A stretch of 6,009 nucleotides of DNA from Desulfobacterales bacterium (GCA_027064285.1 JAMOPX010000214.1:1-6009), one strand, 5' to 3'; counted from the first letter of the stretch, positions 1-5,951 are shown. Notes: generated from the sequence alone by a model not told the origin. A program made the numbers and translations.

Positions 1-991
1 ATTCTGCATATACAGGAGTCCCTTTTAAAATCAGGTTTCTTATATCCTGCATAATCTGGGTATTGGCTGAAAGTTCTCTGCAACTTAGCTCAGGATATCC
101 TCCTCCCAGTATCAGTCCATCTAAAGGGAGAGGAAGTCTTTTATCTTTAAGTGGAGAGAAGGGAACAATTTGTACTCCTGCTTCTTCCAAGAGCCTTATA
201 TTTTCATCATAGTAAAAACAAAATGCCCTATCTCTTGCAATGCCTATTCTGATATCTCTTTTATTAGAAGATGGGCTTTCTTTAAAATCCGGGATTGTAT
301 ATTCTGTTTCTTTTAAAAGCCGCTCTATCTCTATGCCACTTTCTATCCAATCAGCTAATCTATCCTGTCTAACCTTAAAATCTTCTGCTATAAAAAGTCC
401 CAAGTGTCTTGAAGGGATTTTTATATCATGGTCTCTATAAAGGATTCCCATTATATTGAGATTTTTGTACCTTGCAGCATCTATTATTAACTTTGCATGA
501 TATGGACTTGCCACATTGTTAAATATAAATCCGACTATGTTTACATCTGGATCAAACATCTTATAGCCAAGGCACACAGCAGCTACAGAGCGAGAAGCTG
601 CACCTGCATCTACCACCAAGACTACGGGAAGATTTAACCACTTTGCAATCTGGGCAGAGGATCCATCTTCTTTATCTCCTGAGATGCCATCATAAAATCC
701 CATAACACCTTCTACCACCACAACATCTGCATCTGATGAATATCTATAAAACATGCCTTGATTATATACCTTATCCATTATCCAGCCATCTAAATTATGT
801 GATGCTCTGCCAGTTATCAGCCTGTGATGTCCTGGATCTATAAAGTCAGGTCCAACTTTAAATGCCTGAACCTTAAAACCCTTTCTCACAAGAGATGCCA
901 TTATCCCCAAGGAAACTGTGGTCTTACCACATCCGCTATGTGTTCCTGCTATCATAAATGCAGAGATCTTACGAAACATATTTATTTTCAT
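1..991 (-). CDS. cbiA: Cobyrinate a,c-diamide synthase, 3' end cut by window edge
   Basis: CbiA amidates the a and c side chains of cobyrinate in the cytoplasm, using ATP and glutamine, after the corrin ring is complete. The visible 330 residues show a P-loop at 16-24 (GTHSGCGKT) with the family lead-in MIAG, the conserved EGVMGFYDG at 94-102, a DETHIOBIOTIN-SYNTHETASE-like ATPase fold region to about 190, and the start of the glutamine amidotransferase domain with GGGYPEL at 296-302. The last visible residues are GTPVYAE. In the family the catalytic cysteine (ECGG) comes next, and the one leftover base, T, fits a Cys codon. So roughly the last quarter is missing only because the window ends. 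I start at ATG 991, which overlaps cbiH by 23 bp and follows an AGAGG only 2 nt upstream; ATG 979 (fifth codon) is an alternative. The family assignment is firm; the exact start is not. Confidence 0.95.
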   Translation of the reverse strand, partial: MKINMFRKISAFMIAGTHSGCGKTTVSLGIMASLVRKGFKVQAFKVGPDFIDPGHHRLITGRASHNLDGWIMDKVYNQGMFYRYSSDADVVVVEGVMGFYDGISGDKEDGSSAQIAKWLNLPVVLVVDAGAASRSVAAVCLGYKMFDPDVNIVGFIFNNVASPYHAKLIIDAARYKNLNIMGILYRDHDIKIPSRHLGLFIAEDFKVRQDRLADWIESGIEIERLLKETEYTIPDFKESPSSNKRDIRIGIARDRAFCFYYDENIRLLEEAGVQIVPFSPLKDKRLPLPLDGLILGGGYPELSCRELSANTQIMQDIRNLILKGTPVYAE

Positions 992-1715
992 AGCCTCTTG
1001 GGGTAATCATAAAATCATTATAAATCTTGGTTTTAGAGTTGCCTATTATCAAGATAGTCCTCATATCAACCATTTCTTGGTCAAGAGATTTTATATCTGC
1101 TATTATAACTTTTTCTCCTTCTCTTGTGGCATCTTTTACAATGCCTACAACAATCTTATCTCCCTTTTTCTCTTTTATAAGTTCAATGACCTCTTTTAAC
1201 TGTTTTTTTCTTTTCTTTGAGCTTGGATTATAAAGGACTATTACAAAGTCTCCCTCTAATGCCAGAGTTACCCTTTTCTTTATAAGCTCCCATGGTGTCA
1301 GAAGATCACTAAGACTTATAGAAACAAAATCATGCATTATGGGAGCTCCAAGAAGTGCCGAAGCAGCACAAAGAGCTGGAACACCAGGAATGATTTCTAA
1401 GTCAATCTTGTCTATAAGCTCTTCTTTAGCAAGAAGTTCTAAGATAAGTCCTGCCATGCCGTATATTCCAGGATCTCCTCCACTTACTATAACTGTGTTT
1501 TTTCCCAGTTTTGCTTTTTCTATGGCAGCCTTGCATCTTTCAATCTCTTTCATCATTCCAGTAGATATAATTTCTTTTCCTTTTTTTAAGCCCTCCTCCA
1601 AAAGATCTATGTATGTAGTATATCCAACTATAACCTCAGATTTGTCTATTGCTGAGATTGCCTTTTTTGTCATATATTCTGAGCCGCCTGGTCCAATCCC
1701 AACAATCCTTAGCAA
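969..1715 (-). CDS. cbiH: Cobalt-precorrin-3 C17-methyltransferase (ring contraction), TTG start
   Basis: CbiH uses S-adenosylmethionine to methylate C17 of the B12 precursor and drives corrin ring contraction. It belongs to the tetrapyrrole methylase family. With a TTG start at 1715 the protein has 248 residues, beginning MLRIVGIGPGG, which is where the enteric CbiH proteins I recall begin (about 240 residues). Motifs: SAM-site glycines at 6-11, GMMKEIERC at 53-61, SGGDPGIYGMAG at 78-89, IPGVPA at 109-114, LGAPIMHDF at 122-130, SLSDLLTPW at 134-142, and C-terminal MITPRGY. The same frame stays open upstream to an ATG at 1874, but that 53-residue extension lies wholly inside cbiG and looks like a shadow (Ser/Lys/Asn-rich, no family match). 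No ATG or GTG lies between, so TTG is the best choice. It overlaps the cbiG stop by 7 bp (TTGCTAA), with only a weak AAGG just upstream, suggesting translation by coupling to cbiG. Confidence 0.93.
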   Translation of the reverse strand: MLRIVGIGPGGSEYMTKKAISAIDKSEVIVGYTTYIDLLEEGLKKGKEIISTGMMKEIERCKAAIEKAKLGKNTVIVSGGDPGIYGMAGLILELLAKEELIDKIDLEIIPGVPALCAASALLGAPIMHDFVSISLSDLLTPWELIKKRVTLALEGDFVIVLYNPSSKKRKKQLKEVIELIKEKKGDKIVVGIVKDATREGEKVIIADIKSLDQEMVDMRTILIIGNSKTKIYNDFMITPRGYENKYVS

Positions 1716-2749
1716 GCCTTTTTTAGAGCTACCGCTATTGTTACGTTTTTGAACTTTTGTTTTGGAACAATAATTTCTCCCATCTTTGCTGCTGCTATTG
1801 CTGATGCCTCGCATACGCTTTTTGTCCTCACATGTTTTTGTGTAATTTTTGAAGGATTTGGAACATTTATACAATTAAGCTCCTCCGAAGAAAAGAACTT
1901 AACAGCCACATTTATTTCATTTGCAAATTCAAGAATTCCTTTCTCATCTCTTTTTTTATCTATGGTTGAGATAAGACTTATTGCTTTGATGTTTAAATTA
2001 AAGGAGCTAAATACACTATGAACAGCATCTCTGATCTCTTCTTTTTTTGTCCCTCTATTGCATCCTATTCCGAGTACCAGGCTTTTAGGAACAACAATAA
2101 GTTTGTTATTCAACACTTCTGTCTTTTTCCAAGAAACCCATACTCCAGCAGTATCTTTTTCCCACTCTGTTTCATCTGATACCTTAATTACATCAGGATA
2201 ATCAAGAGGAAATATATTGTCTGGATCAAACAGCTGGATAGGTTCTTTTTCAATCATTGCCAAGCTTACCTCTTTCAGAGCAGAAAGATTTTCTATATCC
2301 ATACCTTTCTTCTTGGCAAGAAGCTCCACAGAACTTATTCCTTCTGTATCTGTGGCTGTAGTGATAACAGGGATGGCTTTTATAAAGTTTGCTATCCTTT
2401 TGCACAGCTCATTTGCCCCCCCGAGATGTCCGCTTAGAACACTTATACAGAATCTTCCGTTTTGGTCAATTACAACAACAGCAGGATCAGACTCTTTTGT
2501 GTTTAGATAAGGAGATATGCTTCTTACAGCAATTCCCATGGCAGTAATAAAGATATGTTCCCTGTAGGCATGAAATACCTTTGATATAAGAGAAGATAGG
2601 CTTTTGAATCTAAGACAGTTAAATTCTATTTTTATCTTTTCATGAACAAAGAGATCAGCCCCAATAAGTTGTTTTATCCTATAGCCCAATTTAGCACCCT
2701 TTGATGTAAGACAATATATAGCTCTTTTTTTACTCTTTTCTGAATCCAT
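1709..2749 (-). CDS. cbiG: Cobalt-precorrin-5A hydrolase
   Basis: CbiG opens the delta-lactone of cobalt-precorrin-5A and releases the extruded two-carbon unit as acetaldehyde, giving cobalt-precorrin-5B in the anaerobic B12 pathway. The 346-residue protein shows the usual three parts: an N-terminal domain with FITAMGIAVRSISP at 67-80 and SGHLGGANEL at 106-115; a central linker domain around 135-220 (TDTEGISSVELLAKK at its start); and a C-terminal domain with LGIGCNRGT at 226-234 and KSVCEASA at 310-317. Length is normal for a free-standing CbiG. Here it is not fused to CbiH, as happens in some bacteria. The ATG at 2749 overlaps the cbiF stop by 20 bp and has no clear Shine-Dalgarno site, so coupled translation is likely. 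Family assignment is firm. Confidence 0.95.
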   Translation of the reverse strand: MDSEKSKKRAIYCLTSKGAKLGYRIKQLIGADLFVHEKIKIEFNCLRFKSLSSLISKVFHAYREHIFITAMGIAVRSISPYLNTKESDPAVVVIDQNGRFCISVLSGHLGGANELCKRIANFIKAIPVITTATDTEGISSVELLAKKKGMDIENLSALKEVSLAMIEKEPIQLFDPDNIFPLDYPDVIKVSDETEWEKDTAGVWVSWKKTEVLNNKLIVVPKSLVLGIGCNRGTKKEEIRDAVHSVFSSFNLNIKAISLISTIDKKRDEKGILEFANEINVAVKFFSSEELNCINVPNPSKITQKHVRTKSVCEASAIAAAKMGEIIVPKQKFKNVTIAVALKKAC

Positions 2750-3482
2750 GGAAAAATTCAGGCGAATAAAGTTTTGAAAATGTATCTTTCTCTGCCTTCG
2801 GCATAATTAGAAATACAGCCTGCCTTTTTATACCTTCTTCTTTTACCACTTTGTCCATTTCATCAAGTCTGCATCTGATTATCTTTTGCTCAGGCCATCC
2901 TATTCTATATCCTATTATTACCTGTGCATTTCTTTTATATCCACCTTTTATAAGCTCTTCTTTTATAGTAGATGCACTAAGTGCCGAAAGATATATAGCA
3001 ATTGTTGCATTGTGAGATGCAAGTCTTCTTAAAGCTTCTCTTTCTGGAACAGGGGTTCTTCCTGATATTCTGGTAAATATAACAGTTTGAGTTATCTCTG
3101 GAACAGTAAGAGATATTCCTGCTTCTGCTGCAAGTGCAAATGCTGCTGTAACACCGGGTATTATCTCATAAGAGATATTATCTCTTTTTAAAAGCCTTAT
3201 CTGTTCATTTATTGCTCCGTACATGGATGGATCACCAGAATGCACCCTTGCAACAATTTTTCCCTGCTCCACTGCCTCTTTTATGTGTCTATGGGTTTCG
3301 TCAAGTGTCAAAGATGAAGAATCAATTACTTTTGCTTTGCTCTTTTCAATAAGACTTTTTGGAACAAGAGAGCCTGCATATATAACAAGATCTGCTTGCT
3401 CCAAGCATCTTTTTCCCTTAACAGTAATAAGCTCTGGGGCCCCTGGCCCTGCTCCAATAAAATATACCTTTCCTTTTTTCAT
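2730..3482 (-). CDS. cbiF: Cobalt-precorrin-4 C11-methyltransferase
   Basis: CbiF transfers a methyl group from S-adenosylmethionine to C11 of cobalt-precorrin-4, between the CbiH and CbiG steps. The 250-residue protein is full length for the family (about 255). Tetrapyrrole methylase motifs are clear: FIGAGPGAPELIT at 8-20 (SAM site), ADLVIYAGSLVP at 30-41 (a CbiF/CobM hallmark), ARVHSGDPSMYGA at 78-90, IIPGVTA at 107-113, SLTVPEITQT at 124-133, and GYRIGWPEQ at 191-199. The last two separate it from CbiL and CbiH. It is the first gene of the visible operon, with a good ribosome binding site 7 nt before ATG 3482, and its 3' end overlaps cbiG by 20 bp. The aerobic homologue is CobM; the neighbouring cbiG and cbiH support the anaerobic name. 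Confidence 0.96.
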   Translation of the reverse strand: MKKGKVYFIGAGPGAPELITVKGKRCLEQADLVIYAGSLVPKSLIEKSKAKVIDSSSLTLDETHRHIKEAVEQGKIVARVHSGDPSMYGAINEQIRLLKRDNISYEIIPGVTAAFALAAEAGISLTVPEITQTVIFTRISGRTPVPEREALRRLASHNATIAIYLSALSASTIKEELIKGGYKRNAQVIIGYRIGWPEQKIIRCRLDEMDKVVKEEGIKRQAVFLIMPKAEKDTFSKLYSPEFFHGFRKE

Positions 3483-3489
3483 ATCTTTC

Positions 3490-3496
3490 CCACCTT
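3490..3496 (-). promoter_or_regulatory. Ribosome binding site of cbiF
   Basis: On the minus strand AAGGTGG is followed by a 7-nt spacer (GAAAGAT) and then ATG 3482. It is the only strong Shine-Dalgarno site in the cobalamin block. This supports 3482 as the operon's first start and suggests that the downstream genes depend on coupling. Confidence 0.75.
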
Positions 3497-3520
3497 CTTT
3501 AAAATTTCATATTACATAAT

Positions 3521-3529
3521 TTTATATCA
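3521..3529 (-). promoter_or_regulatory. Possible extended -10 promoter of the cbi operon
   Basis: Minus-strand TGATATAAA matches the extended -10 form (TGnTATAAT) in 7 of 8 defined positions. It lies 38 bp before the cbiF ATG, so transcription would begin near 3514 with a leader of about 30 nt. No convincing -35 hexamer sits at the right distance (TAGAAG at a 17-bp spacing). The region is very AT-rich, so chance matches are expected; this is a candidate only. Confidence 0.3.
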
Positions 3530-3766
3530 TTTTTTTTATACTACTTCTAATACCAATTTAAAAACCATTCTAAAAAACAACTATTTAAGGATAATAAAGT
3601 AATACTAACCCTAACTTAAAATACTCCTTTTTAAGAAATTTCCATATAATTTTTTCATCAACAAACAAATGACTGACTGATAGTTCCTTTTCTTTAATGT
3701 CTCATAATGCAGATGAAGTAATACCGATACCAATTAGATATTCTTTTTATAAATTTTTAACTGAAG

Positions 3767-3835
3767 AGCTATTACCCAGCAATTTTTTTGGTGGTAATAA
3801 GATTATATCCAAACTTTCCTAAAGGGTTATTTTAA
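3767..3835 (+). pseudogene. Decayed C-terminal gene fragment, copy A
   Basis: Read from AGC 3767, 22 codons and a stop encode SY-x2-AI-x4-I-x-L-x2-NFPKGLF. The same pattern occurs at 5581-5649, where it ends NFPKRLF. The two align codon for codon with no gap: 12 of 22 residues are identical and the stop is shared. Differences include synonymous changes (AGC/AGT, AAC/AAT) and conservative ones (R/K, V/L). The in-frame stop at 3758-3760 limits this copy to about 24 codons with no start, so it is a relic, not a gene. I do not recognise the parent protein. A mobile-element end or a repeated accessory gene are both possible. Confidence 0.4.
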
Positions 3836-3843
3836 ATCAGTAT

Positions 3844-3852
3844 TGGTATAAT
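3844..3852 (+). promoter_or_regulatory. Extended -10 promoter candidate
   Basis: TGGTATAAT is an exact match to the extended -10 consensus (TGnTATAAT). It begins 9 bp after the stop of relic copy A and lies upstream of the small broken frame and the cyclase gene. The -35 position is poor (GGGTTA at 17 bp), which extended -10 promoters tolerate. Transcription would start near 3859 and could carry the cyclase gene, with a leader of about 260 nt. It overlaps an ATTGGTAT site (3842-3849), so a protein binding there could block it. Confidence 0.4.
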
Positions 3853-3868
3853 TCTGATATCTCTTTTA

Positions 3869-4117
3869 ATGGCGTCTTCGGATATTCCTTTAGAAATATA
3901 AGCATCTGTATACACAGAACAAAACGGCGGTGTGAAACTTTCTTTTGAAGTCCTTTCAATAGTTTTGGTATTAGTGTATGGTTTAAATGATGGTCTGGCA
4001 CAGGCAGGAATCAAACGCATTGAAAGTTTCTATTATGAGGACATATTACAGGAGTCTTATAGAAGAGAATATATGTCCCTGATAAAGTTTAAAGAGATAA
4101 TGAAAAAAAATAAATAA
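3869..4117 (+). pseudogene. Small open frame interrupted by one stop, unknown function
   Basis: From ATG 3869 the frame reads ten codons (MASSDIPLEI) to a TAA at 3899-3901, then stays open in the same frame to TAA 4115-4117. The open part after the stop can start at GTG 3932 (61 residues) but has no clear ribosome binding site. It has a hydrophobic stretch (VLSIVLVLVYGL) and a charged, lysine-rich end. Its stop lies one base before the cyclase ATG, and the cyclase itself has no good Shine-Dalgarno site, so translation of this frame could feed the cyclase. I do not recognise a family. It may be the decayed end of a former partner gene or a genuine small coupled ORF. A 62-codon frame on the opposite strand (3832-4020) covers the same DNA and cannot be formally excluded. 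Confidence 0.3.
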
Positions 4118-4118
4118 T

Positions 4119-5339
4119 ATGAGCAAAATTAAGCAGATTACTATAATTTTGATTTTTGGGTGGATTGGTATGACCAGCATCTCTTTTTTTTGGAATTACA
4201 TAAACTTAAAACAAAAGAAAGAAATGATTGCACACCAAACAGCAAAAAGTTTCTTTGATTTACTGGTAATAATCCGCCATTGGAATGGCAGTCATGGTGG
4301 CGTCTATGTTCCTGTTAATAAAAAGACATTGCCAAATCCTTATCTTGATGTGCCGTTTAGAGATATCAAAGTAAATGACAATCTTATGCTAACCAAAGTA
4401 AATCCTGCTTATATGACAAGGCAACTTTCTGAAATTGCTAAGGAAAAAGAAGGAGTTCAATTTCACATTACAAGTCTGAAACCTATTAATCCCAAAAATA
4501 GACCAACTCCTTTGGAAGAAAAATTTTTAAAAGATTTTGAAAAAGGCGTAAAAGAAAAAGGGTTGTTTATTAAAAAAGGAGGAAAGACTTTTTATTTCTA
4601 CATGGCTCCTTTAAGGACTGAAAAAGTATGCTTAAAGTGTCATGCCAAACAGGGATATAAAGTTGGTGATATAAGAGGTGGTATTAGTATAACATTGCCT
4701 TTTGTCCTGAAAATACCATTTTTCCCTTTATTATTAGGACATATTGGGCTTGGGATAGCAGGATTAGGTGGTATCATTTTGGCAGGACAAAAATTAGACA
4801 AGGCTTATAAAACAATAGAAAGACAAGCTGTAATCGATGCTCTAACAAACATTCCGAATCGTCGAAGTTTTTCAGAAAGGTTATTAGAAGAATTTAAGCG
4901 CAGTCAAAGATACCATGAACCATTATCACTTATAATATGCGATATAGATAATTTTAAAGCATATAATGACACCTATGGGCATATCATGGGGGACGAGTGT
5001 TTAAAAAAAGTTTCAGAAACAATTAAAAATTCTCTTAAAAGGCCTGGTGATTTTTGTGCCCGATATGGAGGAGAAGAATTTGTTATTCTTTTACCAGAAA
5101 CTTCCCTTAATGGCGCAGTGAATGTTGCAGAGAGGATACGAAAAAATGTAGAAAAGTTGGGAATTCCTCATAAAAACTCATTGCCCAAACAACTTGTAAC
5201 CATAAGTCTTGGGGTAGCTTCAACAGAAGGAAGCAGTTTGATTTCTTATGAAGAATTGATTAAACGAGCAGATGTTGCTTTGTATAAGGCTAAAGAAAAT
5301 GGCAGAAATCAAGTTCAGGTCTTCAAAGAAGATGAATAA
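4119..5339 (+). CDS. Membrane diguanylate cyclase with DUF3365 c-haem sensor domain
   Basis: This 406-residue protein should make cyclic di-GMP from two GTP in response to a periplasmic signal. Order of parts: transmembrane helix at about 7-28; periplasmic DUF3365/Tll0287-like domain at about 35-195, with the family motif RHWNGSHGGVYVP at 53-65 and a c-type haem motif CLKCH at 171-175; second transmembrane helix at about 197-222; short helical linker; GGDEF domain at about 236-402 starting DALTNIPNRRSF (240-251). The metal and GTP site is intact: D275 in DIDNFK and GGEEF at 317-321. RPGD at 308-311, five residues before GGEEF, is the classical RxxD inhibitory site, so product feedback is expected. 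Haem attachment would need a cytochrome c maturation system. The haem points to redox or gas sensing, but that is inference. The ATG follows the upstream frame's stop by one base and lacks a strong ribosome binding site. Confidence 0.93.
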   Translation: MSKIKQITIILIFGWIGMTSISFFWNYINLKQKKEMIAHQTAKSFFDLLVIIRHWNGSHGGVYVPVNKKTLPNPYLDVPFRDIKVNDNLMLTKVNPAYMTRQLSEIAKEKEGVQFHITSLKPINPKNRPTPLEEKFLKDFEKGVKEKGLFIKKGGKTFYFYMAPLRTEKVCLKCHAKQGYKVGDIRGGISITLPFVLKIPFFPLLLGHIGLGIAGLGGIILAGQKLDKAYKTIERQAVIDALTNIPNRRSFSERLLEEFKRSQRYHEPLSLIICDIDNFKAYNDTYGHIMGDECLKKVSETIKNSLKRPGDFCARYGGEEFVILLPETSLNGAVNVAERIRKNVEKLGIPHKNSLPKQLVTISLGVASTEGSSLISYEELIKRADVALYKAKENGRNQVQVFKEDE

Positions 5340-5365
5340 ATAAAAGTGAATGGGAGATTTAAAGT

Positions 5366-5503
5366 ATGACCGAAAAAGACATTAACTTTGAAGATAAACT
5401 ATGGAGAGCTGCAGACATAAAGTTCAAAATTTCTGCTATGAAACTATTTTTGCTTAATATAGTTGTGATTACAGATGAGGAATTTTGGGACTTGACCAAT
5501 TAA
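5366..5503 (+). pseudogene. hsdM: N-terminal remnant of type I restriction methyltransferase
   Basis: The first 17 residues, MTEKDINFEDKLWRAAD, match the start of HsdM, the N6-adenine methyltransferase subunit of type I restriction-modification, which typically reads FEDKLWxAADKLR followed by an EYKHVVLGLIFLKYISD-like segment. Here the match ends after AAD. The next 28 residues are unrelated and a stop follows at 5501, giving 45 residues against about 500 for a whole HsdM. No methylase motifs (NPPF), HsdS or HsdR occur in the window. GGGAG ends 9 nt before the ATG, so the original translation start survives and a short peptide could still be made. It lies 26 bp after the cyclase stop. Internal deletion or recombination is the likely origin. 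Confidence 0.6.
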
Positions 5504-5580
5504 TGATATTTTTTTAGATTAAACAGAAAATAAGAAGAGGGAGTCGATTATGCCTTTGCTTTATAAATTCTGGAGGAGTA

Positions 5581-5649
5581 AGTTATGAGGCAGCAATTTG
5601 GTGGCTGCTAATAAAATTAGATGGAAATTTTCCTAAAAGGTTATTTTAA
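5581..5649 (+). pseudogene. Decayed C-terminal gene fragment, copy B
   Basis: Read from AGT 5581 the fragment encodes SYEAAIWWLLIKL, then DGNFPKRLF and a stop at 5647-5649. It pairs without gaps with copy A at 3767-3835. The frame is open back to a stop at 5515-5517, giving NSGGV just before the aligned part, so copy B keeps slightly more of the parent protein than copy A, but there is no start codon in this frame. Another frame just upstream (from 5534) reads EEGVDYAFAL before a stop at 5564, which may mark a frameshift in the parent gene. The parent family is not recognised. Confidence 0.4.
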
Positions 5650-5806
5650 ACATATGCTAAAACTTAGTAAGAAATATTATTTATTCTCTCCTAAAGATAA
5701 ATATCAAGCTCTATATCAAAATCCTAATCTTAAAATGAGTCTTGTTCAAAAGAAGGTACAAAACTTATATAAAGTATATAAGAAAATTTTATAGAAAGAG
5801 AGAGAT

Positions 5807-5828
5807 AAAGTAGAGTAAAAGTAGAGTA
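5807..5828 (+). repeat. Perfect 11-bp tandem duplication (AAAGTAGAGTA x2)
   Basis: AAAGTAGAGTA occupies 5807-5817 and is repeated exactly at 5818-5828. The period is about one DNA helical turn. It lies 124 bp before the ATG of the exported-protein gene and shares its period, base composition and GAGTA core with the duplication at 5898-5919. It could be an operator for a tandem-binding regulator or simple slippage in purine-rich DNA. Confidence 0.65.
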
Positions 5829-5897
5829 TTGGAATAATCTAAATCTAAAATAAATTCTTAATCCGAAATAATAAAAAATGTAGGATTTATTTATAAG

Positions 5898-5919
5898 TAA
5901 GAGTAAGATAAGAGTAAGA
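5898..5919 (+). repeat. Perfect 11-bp tandem duplication (TAAGAGTAAGA x2)
   Basis: TAAGAGTAAGA occupies 5898-5908 and is repeated exactly at 5909-5919. It ends 18 bp before the Shine-Dalgarno site of the gene at 5952, so it would lie in the promoter or leader of that gene. It contains a shorter internal GTAAGA-type repeat. Confidence 0.65.
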
Positions 5920-5937
5920 GATTCAAAAATTAAAATT

Positions 5938-5944
5938 AAGGAGG
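5938..5944 (+). promoter_or_regulatory. Strong ribosome binding site
   Basis: AAGGAGG is a full anti-Shine-Dalgarno match with an ideal 7-nt spacer (AAGAATA) before ATG 5952. It is the strongest translation signal in the window and fixes the start of the gene at the right edge. Confidence 0.85.
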
Positions 5945-5951
5945 AAGAATA

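Larger units (their letters stand above)
3483..3835. other. AT-rich divergent intergenic region
   Basis: This stretch separates the minus-strand cbi operon from the plus-strand genes. I see no intact gene, tRNA or terminator-like hairpin, and no B12-riboswitch box. It contains the cbiF ribosome binding site, a possible cbi promoter, and two copies of ATACCAAT (3550-3557 and 3727-3734); an inverted third copy lies just outside at 3842-3849. A 41-codon open frame from ATG 3697 (to 3822) has no visible ribosome binding site or recognisable motif. In another frame its end overlaps the decayed coding fragment at 3767-3835. Confidence 0.5.
5504..5937. other. AT-rich stretch with relics and repeats, no intact gene seen
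   Basis: Between the hsdM remnant and the exported-protein gene I find no gene I can support. The stretch contains relic copy B (5581-5649) and two 11-bp tandem duplications (5807-5828, 5898-5919). A 57-codon Lys/Tyr-rich open frame at 5621-5794 has no ribosome binding site. From about 5795 on the plus strand is purine-rich (runs of GAGA, GTAAGA), unlike the rest of the window. No convincing terminator or -35/-10 pair stands out. Confidence 0.5.

Noticed and set aside
240..1752. Several plus-strand open frames of 60-137 codons opposite the cobalamin genes
   Set aside because: They are shadows of cbiA and cbiH, whose minus-strand proteins carry full sets of family motifs.
1716..1874. N-terminal extension of CbiH from ATG 1874
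   Set aside because: It lies entirely within cbiG in another frame, is low in complexity, and precedes the residue where known CbiH proteins begin.
3697..3822. 41-residue plus-strand open frame from ATG 3697
   Set aside because: No Shine-Dalgarno site and no family match. Its end overlaps relic copy A in a different frame, and it is the relic frame that matches the second copy at 5581-5649.
3832..4020. 62-residue minus-strand open frame opposite the broken small frame
   Set aside because: No ribosome binding site or recognisable motif. The plus strand here has a promoter-like element and abuts the cyclase start, making it the better coding candidate, though neither is strong.
5572..5611. 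Tiny 8-codon frame at ATG 5585 behind GGAGG, and a 5-bp GCAGC/GCTGC hairpin
   Set aside because: The peptide is too short to support, and the stem is short with a 9-nt loop and no T-run, so it is not a convincing terminator. Both lie inside relic copy B.
5621..5794. 57-residue Lys/Tyr-rich plus-strand open frame
   Set aside because: No ribosome binding site. Its start lies inside relic copy B in another frame, and its composition is what AT-rich noncoding DNA gives by chance.
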